A DNA stretch of 64,000 bases from Flavobacterium sp. 90 (lineage in GTDB: Bacteria; Bacteroidota; Bacteroidia; Flavobacteriales; Flavobacteriaceae), in contig NZ_SMGE01000001.1 of assembly GCF_004339525.1 (NCBI RefSeq), positions 1,302,001 to 1,366,000 on the forward strand, in the 5' to 3' direction. Position numbers and translations under genes: made by a program. Within the stretch, counting starts at the first letter, position 1. The number at the start of each line of letters is the position of its first letter. Below the pieces are notes generated by a model that was not told the DNA's origin, ran no database searches, and saw nothing but the letters and a program-made list of their open reading frames with translations. Shown here in pieces: positions 53,815 to 61,900 of this stretch.

Positions 53815-53973
53815 TATTTTTAGCTTTTATTCTAGCTTACAAAGATATAAGTCTTGGTTTAAAATGGCGTCTTTTTATGTTTTTCTTTTCTTAAAATAAC
53901 GTTTTCGCAACGCCAAAAAAAATAGTCCACGATAATTTGGACTATTTTATAAAGTATATTTTTATGTTTTATA

Positions 53974-54399
53974 TTACTGCGAAATATATGAATTTAAATG
54001 ATTTATAGTATCTTTTTGAATTTCTATAATCGCTTTTACAACGTCACTGATCGAAATTATTCCTACCACAATTCCATCTTCCAAAACTGGTAAATGTCTA
54101 ATCCTTTTCGTACTCATCAACTCCATACAGTCTTCGATATTATTAGAAAGATTTACTGAAAAAACAGTGCTTTCCATAATTTCATGTACAAAGGTTTCTT
54201 TTGATGACTTGTCTTTCAAAACAATTTTTCGGGCATAATCCCTTTCAGACAATATTCCTTTTAAATCGGTTCCATCAATAACCAGAATTGCCCCTATGTT
54301 TTTTTCGCCCATTACTTTCAAAGCTTCATAAACTGTTGTTGTTGAAAGTACGGAATAAACATTTTTCCCTTTTGCGTTTAGTATTTGATTTACAGTCAT
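53974..54399 (-). CDS. CBS-pair domain protein
   Basis: 141 residues, consisting of two CBS motifs and nothing else. The signatures are ALKVMGEKNIGAILVIDGTDLKGILSERDYARKIV and ELMSTKRIRHLPVLEDGIVVGIISISDVVKAII. Stand-alone CBS pairs bind adenine nucleotides as dimers and regulate partner proteins. The repeat-rich gap to 55448 lies upstream. No partner is obvious. A typical conserved small regulatory protein. Confidence 0.88.
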   Translation of the reverse strand: MTVNQILNAKGKNVYSVLSTTTVYEALKVMGEKNIGAILVIDGTDLKGILSERDYARKIVLKDKSSKETFVHEIMESTVFSVNLSNNIEDCMELMSTKRIRHLPVLEDGIVVGIISISDVVKAIIEIQKDTINHLNSYISQ

Positions 54400-54621
54400 A
54401 TCTGAAAAATTTTAAGTTCTATAAAGTTAAAAAAAAATGAATATAAAAAACAACGAAAACGATTTTTTAAAACTTAATCAACTCATTTTAAACATAATAA
54501 GTTAAATTTTAATCTAAAGAAATTTTACTTTAAAAAAATGAATGAATTTTAAGACTTTTTTGCGAAAAACGCAGGGTTTTGAATGGTTTTGAATTTGGAC
54601 AAAGATTTTGTCGAGATAATT

Positions 54622-54654
54622 AAACCCGACAGGTTTTAAAAACCTGTCGGGTTT
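54622..54654. repeat. Perfect palindrome, copy 1
   Basis: Arms AAACCCGACAGGTTT (54622-54636) and its complement (54640-54654) around a 3-base loop. I recall this CCCGACAGG...CCTGTCGGG palindrome as abundant between genes in Flavobacterium. Confidence 0.85.
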
Positions 54655-54764
54655 TGGAACGATTGCTTTTCGATAACATGATTACGAAGATGGATTAAAA
54701 TCCATCCCTACAATATGTTTCGTTCCTCCGGAACTTTTTACAGAATTATTCTATATTCTACGAC

Positions 54765-54797
54765 AAACCCGACAGGTTTTTAAAACCTGTCGGGTTT
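54765..54797. repeat. Perfect palindrome, copy 2
   Basis: Arms AAACCCGACAGGTTTT (54765-54780) and its complement (54782-54797) with one central base. Same element as copy 1, 143 bases further on. Confidence 0.85.
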
Positions 54798-54817
54798 AAT
54801 AGCGATTTGCATTCATT

Positions 54818-54930
54818 ACAATTTGTCATTTCGACGGAGGAGAAATCTCCACAAGTAACTCCGCAACAAGAATCCGATCTTTGTCGAGCTTCTCACGAAG
54901 ATTTCTCCTCCGTCGAAATGACAAGATTGT
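54818..54930. repeat. Long inverted-repeat element (about 113 bases)
   Basis: Arms of about 31 bases at 54818-54848 and 54899-54930, nearly perfect complements built around TCATTTCGACGGAGGAGAAA, enclosing about 50 bases. An extra copy of the right arm occurs alone at 55097-55128. It has no coding potential and resembles a small non-autonomous repeat or MITE-like element. Confidence 0.75.
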
Positions 54931-54948
54931 GGTTATGATTGAGAAGAA

Positions 54949-55271
54949 CGGATTAAAATCCATCCCTACAATATATTCCGTTAGGAATTAAATGTTGGTA
55001 GAAAAAAGAAATTACCATTCTATAGTATCCCGTAGGGATTACATAAAATCTAGAAAAGACAAAGAAAATCGCCAATCTTTGTCGATTAACGAGTGTGATT
55101 TCTCCTCCGTCGAAATGACAAGATTGTGGTATGATTATGATTTTGATTATAATTGACAAAGATGGATTAAAATCCGTCCCTACAATATATTCCGTTAGGA
55201 ATTAAATGTTGGTAGAAAGAGGAAATCACGATTCCATAATATCCCTTAGGGATTACATAAAATTTAAAAAA
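54949..55271. repeat. Direct repeats of about 110 bases
   Basis: Units at 54949-55057 and 55160-55271 share GGATTAAAATCC, TCCCTACAATATATTCCG, TTAGGAATTAAATGTTGG, and TAGGGATTACATAAAAT in the same order, with scattered differences. They are separated by the lone arm of the inverted-repeat element. Confidence 0.8.
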
Positions 55272-55481
55272 GATATCAACCCGACATATATGTCGTTCTA
55301 TTATTCTTTATTGTTTAATAGATTTGATTTTGAAAAAATGTAAGAAAATAATTAAATTAACATATTATAGTATGTTGAAAATAAAAATTATAAAACACAA
55401 CTTGCATGAAATTAAAACAACTCTTTAAGAAGAATTAAAAAAGCTTAAATGCTAAACATTTTACAATCAAAAAACATCATT

Positions 55482-55808
55482 ATGGAAACAATTGAAACTA
55501 AAAATTTAGAACGCCTAAAAAAGTTATCTGCGCTATATTTAAACACCTTAAAACCTTCTAATGACGAATCAGAAACTTATACTGTTCAAATTAAACTTTC
55601 AAATTATTCCGAGCTTGGTTGCGTTATTGCCGAAATCTTAAAATTATGTATTGTAGCACTTGATCACGATGCACATAAATCTTCCTATACTCTTAAAAAC
55701 TCACCTATTAATGTAGCGCTCATTTTAGAAATGGTTTTAGAAATGTTTCCTACGAATGAATTTGATGTACTAGACGAAATTAACCAAATGTTTGTTAGAC
55801 CGGACTAA
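55482..55808 (+). CDS. Hypothetical protein, 108 residues (orphan)
   Basis: From the ATG at 55482 the frame gives METIETKNLERLKKLSALYL followed by alternating helices and strands (TYTVQIKLSNYSELGCVIAE, NVALILEMVLEMFP). An ATG at 55449 would add 11 residues. There is no signal, membrane helix or known motif. The last residues (VRPD) and the stop codon lie inside a dispersed repeat copy (GGACTAAAGTCC at 55801), so the natural C-terminus may have been longer. It is probably a real small gene given its codon character. I do not recognise a family. Confidence 0.6.
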   Translation: METIETKNLERLKKLSALYLNTLKPSNDESETYTVQIKLSNYSELGCVIAEILKLCIVALDHDAHKSSYTLKNSPINVALILEMVLEMFPTNEFDVLDEINQMFVRPD

Positions 55809-55850
55809 AGTCCGGCCCTACAATATAAATCGAACCTCTGGTTCTTTTTT
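55795..55850. repeat. Dispersed repeat copy overlapping the end of the orphan gene
   Basis: CCGGACTAAAGTCCGG (a palindrome) is followed by CCCTACAATATAAATCG and GAACCTCTGGTTC. The layout is the same as the cores at 54691, 54950 and 55163: stem, CCCTACAATAT, then a second small stem. Confidence 0.7.
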
Positions 55851-55875
55851 GAATATCCGTTTACAATTTCCCAAA

Positions 55876-55910
55876 AAAAAGACCTTTTCTAATCTTGAAA
55901 AGGTCTTTTT
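55876..55910. terminator. Bidirectional terminator between orphan gene and OmpA gene
   Basis: Arms AAAAAGACCTTTTC (55876-55889) and complement (55897-55910) with a 7-base loop. A/T runs on both sides serve the two convergent genes. Confidence 0.85.
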
Positions 55911-55923
55911 TATATTTATCAAA

Positions 55924-57927
55924 TTACAGACTTACAATTATAAATTCGCTTCGTCTGTTTTGCTGATGTTCTTGTTCGGTACATTTTACACCATCGGCAC
56001 ATTTATTTACTAATTGTGTTTCTCCGTATCCTTTTGCTGTCAATCGGCTTGCGTCGATTCCTTTTTGTATCAACCAATTCTTCGTCGATTCAGCTCTTTT
56101 ATCTGATAAAATCTGGTTACTTTCAGTTGATGAACGACTGTCTGTATGCGAACGAATATCTAATTTTATGGTTGGATATTGTTTTAGCATATCAACAATT
56201 TTCTGCAATTGAGGCTCAGATGTTTTCTTGATTGTCGCTTTTCCTAAATCAAAAAAGTTCATCGGAATTTTTAATAATTTTCCTAAATCGGTTCCAATGC
56301 TAATATTGACTTTAACCGGTTTAATCGAATTACTTGCCTTTATTATAACCGGAATTGCAACTATTGGTTTTGGTTTCTTCTCTAAAGCTATTGGCAGAGA
56401 AACTGATCCTGTTTCTTTTTTCAACGTCACAGAAACTTCTTTAAACAAATAATCTTCTTTTGATGTTTTGATAAAGTATTTTTTTCCGCATTTTACATTC
56501 GAAAAAACATAATTTCCGTTAGCAGCAGATTTTGCTTCAACGGCAGATTTTCCTGCTTCGTCAAATAATATTAAAGCAACATTCGAAAGTGTTTCGTTTG
56601 TTTCCTGATCTGTAATTGTTCCTGATATCGACTGTTCGCAAATTAATCTGCGGTTTTCTGTAAAGCGATAAACATCGTCCAAGCCTTGACTACCAGTTCT
56701 ATTTGAAGAGAAAAACCCATTTCTGTTTTTACTGTTAATTATAAAAGCAAAATCGTCTTGCTTACTATTAATTGGTTCTCCAATATTCTGAACTTCATCA
56801 AAAGAACCTTCTTTAGTTATTTTCGAAACATAAATATCAAGTCCGCCTAAACCCGGTCTTCCATCGCTGGCAAAATAAAGTTCATTTTCAGCTGAAATAA
56901 AAGGAAAGGTTTCTCTTCCTTCTGTATTGATATCCGAGCCTAAATTTTCAGGTTTTCCAAAAGTTCCATCAGCTTCTATACTTACTTTAAAAATATCCGA
57001 AGCGCCAAGTGTTCCGGGCATATCTGATGCAAAATACAATGTTTTTTCATCTACGCTTAAAGCCGGATGTGCAACGCTGTATTCGTCACTATTAAAAGGA
57101 AGTTCCTGAACATCTTTCCATTGGTCGTCTATTAAAGTTGCTTTGTAAAGTTTTAAGAATGTAATTTTCTTTTCATTCTCTCGTCTTTTTCCATCTACAG
57201 AATTATTTCTGGTGAAGTACATTGTACGTCCGTCTTTTGTAAAAACCGGAGTCGATTGATTGAAATTGACTCTTAAATTTTCTTTATGAAATATCATTGG
57301 TTTTCCAATACTTCCGTCAGGACTTAATTCAGCAGAATATAAAGTTGAAATTGCTTTATTGGTCCACTTAAAGTTCTTTTTGACTATTGAACCAGTATCT
57401 CTTGCAGATGTAAATACTAGTTTATTATCTAAAATCGTACTTCCGTAATCTGAATCTTTTGAGTTAATTCCAGCATCTGCAATGTCAAATCGACCAGAAT
57501 TTGCTTTAATATCTTCTAAATAATTTTTATTATTTGCGAATAAAATACCTCTTTTATCTAATGGTGCTTTTTGAATGAGTTTTTCTAAAATTTCATCTGA
57601 TTGTGTATAATTTCCTTCTGATTTTAAACACTGAGCATATTTGTACAAATACTCTGGTTCCTGATTTTCATTAAGGATATATAATTCCTGATAGTATTTT
57701 AAAGCTTCTTGCAATTCTCCAATAAGGTAATAGGAATTTCCTAATCTTTGAAATACTTTTTCGTCTCTAACTCCTTTTTCAACTAACTTTTCGTAGGCTT
57801 TTATGGCATCCGCGTAAGCGTAATTGTCGTATTTTTTATCTGCATTTGCTATACTGGCAGTTTGTGCATTTGCCACGAAAAAAATGCTAAAGAACAAAAA
57901 GGAATATAATAGTTTTTTAATCATCAT
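55924..57927 (-). CDS. OmpA-family protein with TPR, PD40 and carboxypeptidase-like domains
   Basis: 667 residues. Signal peptide to about ANAQ (residue 22). Then TPR-like helices (about 30-130), a PD40/WD40-like beta-propeller region (about 175-425, with FTSARDTGS, YFTRNNSVDGK, LYFASDMPGT, LYFASDGRPGLGGLDIYVSK), a carboxypeptidase-regulatory domain (SISGTITDQETNETLSNVAL) and a C-terminal OmpA domain (KLDIRSHTDSRSSTESNQIL, then SDKRAESTKNWL) that binds peptidoglycan. It follows the PorP/SprF gene by 12 bases. This triad is a recurring cargo-PorP-OmpA arrangement in Bacteroidota, where the OmpA protein probably anchors the complex to the wall. Confidence 0.92.
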   Translation of the reverse strand: MMIKKLLYSFLFFSIFFVANAQTASIANADKKYDNYAYADAIKAYEKLVEKGVRDEKVFQRLGNSYYLIGELQEALKYYQELYILNENQEPEYLYKYAQCLKSEGNYTQSDEILEKLIQKAPLDKRGILFANNKNYLEDIKANSGRFDIADAGINSKDSDYGSTILDNKLVFTSARDTGSIVKKNFKWTNKAISTLYSAELSPDGSIGKPMIFHKENLRVNFNQSTPVFTKDGRTMYFTRNNSVDGKRRENEKKITFLKLYKATLIDDQWKDVQELPFNSDEYSVAHPALSVDEKTLYFASDMPGTLGASDIFKVSIEADGTFGKPENLGSDINTEGRETFPFISAENELYFASDGRPGLGGLDIYVSKITKEGSFDEVQNIGEPINSKQDDFAFIINSKNRNGFFSSNRTGSQGLDDVYRFTENRRLICEQSISGTITDQETNETLSNVALILFDEAGKSAVEAKSAANGNYVFSNVKCGKKYFIKTSKEDYLFKEVSVTLKKETGSVSLPIALEKKPKPIVAIPVIIKASNSIKPVKVNISIGTDLGKLLKIPMNFFDLGKATIKKTSEPQLQKIVDMLKQYPTIKLDIRSHTDSRSSTESNQILSDKRAESTKNWLIQKGIDASRLTAKGYGETQLVNKCADGVKCTEQEHQQNRRSEFIIVSL

Positions 57928-57939
57928 ATTTTAAATCAA

Positions 57940-58851
57940 TTAAAAGAATCTTGGTGATGTAAGTCTGCTGTAATTATGGAAAAATTCAAAACGAAGGAAA
58001 ATCTCATGTGATCCTGAATTGTATCTTCTTAAGTTGGTCGTTTCATGATCGTAACCGTATCCTATATACATTCCTTTTGAAACCTGAAAACCTGCCATTG
58101 CACTTACCGAAGCACTCCAACGATAAGCAAGTCCTACAACAAATTTATCATTAAACATAAAATTTCCTGAAACATCAACTTGTAAAGGTGCTCCTTCTAC
58201 CATTTTTGTTAATAGGGCTGGCTTGAATTTTATATACTCTAAATGGTCTAAATTAAAGACGTAACCCGCCATGAAATAGTAGTTGATTTTGTCTTTGAAA
58301 ATAGCAACATCGTTATCATCATATCTGTTGGTTTGAATGAAATTTGGCACCGATAATCCAATATAGGCCTGATCTGAATGCCAATAAATACCGGCTCCAA
58401 TATTTGGTGTAAACTTGTTTTTTAAATCCTGAAACTGTGGATCACCCTGATTTTCATAAGTTAATTTACTTACGTCTAAATTAAAAAGGTTACCAGTAGC
58501 TTTTAATCCAAAAGACAATTTAAATTTTTCGGATGTTGGAATACTATACGATAAATCTGCCGACAATGTATTTTCATTTGTTGGTCCGATTTTATCATTT
58601 ACCAAAGAAACTCCCAGTCCTAAATTACTATTATTTAAAGGTGTATTGACTGAAAATGTACTTGTTTCTGGCGCTCCGTCAAGTCCGATCCATTGTGTAC
58701 GATACAACCCAAAAACACTTAATACTCCACGAGAACCTGCGTAAGCGGGATTTATTGCAATGGTATTGTACATATATTGTGTAAACTGCGCGTCTTGTTG
58801 TGCGTTACATACAATGGAAAAAAACACAAAAATTAAAGCTAGTTTTTTCAT
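57940..58851 (-). CDS. PorP/SprF family type IX secretion outer-membrane protein
   Basis: 303 residues. Signal peptide to about CNAQ (residue 17), then the family hallmark QQDAQFTQYMYNTIAINPAYAGSRG. Beta-barrel follows, with GLYRTQWIGLDGAPET and a C-terminal SGSHEIFLRFEFFHN. It is placed between the giant adhesin and the OmpA gene, the same order as sprB-sprF in F. johnsoniae, where SprF is needed for adhesin SprB to reach the surface. This copy is therefore probably dedicated to the adjacent adhesin. Confidence 0.93.
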   Translation of the reverse strand: MKKLALIFVFFSIVCNAQQDAQFTQYMYNTIAINPAYAGSRGVLSVFGLYRTQWIGLDGAPETSTFSVNTPLNNSNLGLGVSLVNDKIGPTNENTLSADLSYSIPTSEKFKLSFGLKATGNLFNLDVSKLTYENQGDPQFQDLKNKFTPNIGAGIYWHSDQAYIGLSVPNFIQTNRYDDNDVAIFKDKINYYFMAGYVFNLDHLEYIKFKPALLTKMVEGAPLQVDVSGNFMFNDKFVVGLAYRWSASVSAMAGFQVSKGMYIGYGYDHETTNLRRYNSGSHEIFLRFEFFHNYSRLTSPRFF

Positions 58852-58865
58852 TTAATGATCTTTTA

Positions 58866-58903
58866 AAAAACGGCTCAGCTCCTGACTAAGCCGTTTATTA
58901 TTT
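58866..58903 (-). terminator. Possible terminator between adhesin and PorP/SprF genes
   Basis: Arms AAACGGCT (58868-58875) and AGCCGTTT (58889-58896) with a 13-base loop. On the minus strand the T-run (58862-58870 read in reverse) follows the arm. If functional it would limit expression of porP and ompA relative to the adhesin, which lies upstream. Confidence 0.55.
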
Positions 58904-61900
58904 TTATTTATTAATGTATAAGTATCCTGATAATTCATGTTGGTTTGAGCCACTGTCTTTATATTTCAAGATATAGAAATAGGTTCCTACTGGCAAACCA
59001 TCAGATTGTTTTATAGTTGTACGTCCTTCTGAGATTCCAACAAAAACTCTGTCTTCATTATTATAATTATTAGTATCATAAACCAATACTCCCCAACGGT
59101 TGTATATCTCGACTGTATTGTCAGGATAACATTCTAATCCCTGAATATAGAATCTTGCATTTTTTGAATCTCCGTTTGGAGAAAAAGCATTGAATACTTT
59201 TATCTCACATCCATTCAATGCAATAACTGTTGGTCTGTCTTCTGAATTATTATCCTTATCAGATGTATCTCCAACTACGACTCCTTTTCCGCTTTTTCCT
59301 TCAACACTTGCTTGATTTGTAACACTTCCGTGGTTTATATCATTTTGTGTTATTTTATATTCTGCTGTAAAGTTTGTCTCATTAGATTCATTTGGCTCTA
59401 AGTCAAAGGCTTGTCCAGAGATTACAAGACCCGGTAAAAGATCCTTAATCATAACTTGTGTTAAAGCTACATTACCTGTATTTGTTACTTTGAACTTATA
59501 GGTAATCGTCTCTCCGGCTTCTGCAACTTTATCTCCATTTTCGTCGTTAAACGAAGCTGTTTTAATAATTGCGATTGACGGAACTTCAACAAAAACAATT
59601 AATGTTGCTGTTTTACAATTTTGTGGATTTGCTTTTTCACAAACCTGATAAGTCAGTGTATAATCTCCTCCTGGTGTATTTGGTTTCACATTTACTGTTC
59701 CATCTGCATTAAATTCAAAATACGGACTTGTTGAAGGTGTAAATACAACATCTGCTATATTAATTGGTAATCCTTTTAATAAATCATTGTCTAATACATT
59801 TATGAACTCTAATTCTCCGTTTATTCCATCAACATTTATTTTATCATTCGTTAGAATAAGTGGTGTTGGCGGATCCGGATCTAAAGAGTTTAATACTGTA
59901 ACAGTAACAACTGCCTGACTACAATTACCCGCATTTACAGCATCACAAATTTGATACGTTAACTGATACGTTCCCGAAGGCGTTTTTGGTACAAGATCTA
60001 CAGAACCATCCGCATTTAAAACTAAATTAGGATTTGCAATAATTGTAGTTAAAGTAACATTCGACGCGTTAAATCTCGTTCCGTTTAAAGTATCATTATT
60101 AAAGATATTCAGTGATGTACTTATTTCTTTATTTGTATTAATTGGTCCTGCCTGATCATCATTTGCTTTAATTACAAATGCTGGTCTTGCATTACAATCT
60201 GCCGTTGCTACAGGATAATTTACTACAACTTTTGCGGTTGGATTTAATGAAAATTCCATTGTTACGCTTGGTCTTGTATTCTCAAATCCATCGGCACCTT
60301 CTGTCCATTGTCCGTTTGTCAATACCCATCCTGGCCAATCTAAACCGTTTCCGTTACTGTCAACAGTCGCTCCCGGCCAAAGAATGTTTCCGCTTAATGG
60401 CAAGTTGGTTTGTGTTGCAACAACATTATTCGCACTATCGATCCATGTTATTGTCAATAAGTTGTTTGGCGTGAAATTGTCAGGCTTAACATTATATGAA
60501 ACATAAGGAACGTTGTTTGAACAATAGCTATCTGCTGTTATTGTCATTGTTGGAGCAACAACGGTAACTGTTACTGTTGCTGTCGCACAATTTGTCGTGT
60601 TTAATTCACAAACCTGATACGTTAATTCATATGTTCCGGCTGGCGCATTTGGACCTAAAACAATTGTTCCGTCAGGATTTAATTTGATATTTCCTGTTGG
60701 ATCTGAAACTGTTTCTTTAATATCTACATCTGTTGAAACAATTGGTTGTCCGTTTTTAGTATCATTTCCAAGTACATTTAAAACATCTACCGGATGATTA
60801 ACTCCAACTACTGAACCCGCAGAATCGTCTTTCAAGACTATAACTGCTCCCGTTACCGGAATAATACTTATTGCTGTATCGCAATTATTTGGATCATTTG
60901 CCTCACAGATTCTGTATTCAACTTGGTAATCTCCTTTTGGAGTTCCTGGTGCTACAGTTACTGTTCCGTCTGCGTTTAAAGTTAATCCTGTTGGTACATT
61001 TATACCTGTCAAAATAACCTGACCAACTTGGTTTCCAATAACTACCGAACCTCCGTTTAAGGTATCGTTTGTGATAAGCGATATTGTTGTTCCTCCGATA
61101 TTTCCATTTATTGGAGCTGTAGTTTCAGAAACTGCATTGATAACCGGTGCAACAACAGTAACTTTTACTGTAGCTGTTCCGCAGTTTGTTGTGTTTAATT
61201 CACAAACCTGGTACGTTAATTCATATGTTCCAGATGGCGCATTTGGTTTTAGAACAACTGTTCCGTCAGGATTTAGTTTAATATTTCCTGTTGGATCTGA
61301 AACTGTTTCTTTGATATCTACATCTGTTGAGACAATTGGTAATCCATTTTTAGTATCATTTCCAAGTACATTCAAGATTGTTTTTGGTTGATTTGTACTT
61401 ACAACTGAACCTGCAGAATCGTCTTTCAAGACTAAATCTGCTCCCGTTACCTGAATAATACTTATTGCTGTATCACAATTGTTTGGATCATTTGCTTCAC
61501 AGATTCTGTATTCAACTTGGTAATCTCCTTTTGGAGTTCCTGGTGCTACAGTTACTGTTCCGTCTGCATTTAGAGTTAAACCTGTTGGTACATTTATACC
61601 TGTCAAAATAACCTGACCAACTTGGTTTCCAATAACTACTGAACCTCCGTTTAAGGTATCGTTTGTGATAAGCGATATTGTTGTTCCTCCGATGTTTCCA
61701 TTTATTGGAGCTGTAGTTTCAGAAACTGCATCGATAACTGGTGCAACAACCGTAATTTTTACTGTAGCTGTTCCGCAGTTTGTCGTGTTTAATTCACAAA
61801 CCTGGTATGTTAATTCATAAGTTCCAGATGGCGCGTTTGGTTTTAGAACAACTGTTCCGTCAGGATTTAGTTTAATATTTCCTGTTGGATCTGAAACTGT

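Larger units (their letters stand above)
54400..55448. repeat. Gene-free repeat island
   Basis: About 1.05 kb without a convincing gene. It holds two near-identical perfect palindromes (54622-54654 and 54765-54797), a long inverted repeat (54818-54930), and two direct repeats of about 110 bases (54949-55057 and 55160-55271). A recurrent core GGATTAAAATCCATCCC-TACAATAT appears at about 54691, 54950 and 55163, with a related copy at 55799. Short open frames through it change with the repeats and show no coding character. The first 220 bases (54400-54620) and the last 170 (55280-55448) are plain AT-rich sequence. Confidence 0.85.

Noticed and set aside
54953..55159. 68-residue minus-strand frame in the repeat island
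   Set aside because: It is made wholly of the dispersed repeats and ends wherever a repeat supplies a stop; no conserved protein features.
60178..61391. Plus-strand open frames opposite the adhesin repeats (60178-60474, 61071-61391, 62577-62768)
   Set aside because: They are antisense shadows of a strongly coding minus-strand repeat gene, repeat with it, and have no start context or family resemblance.
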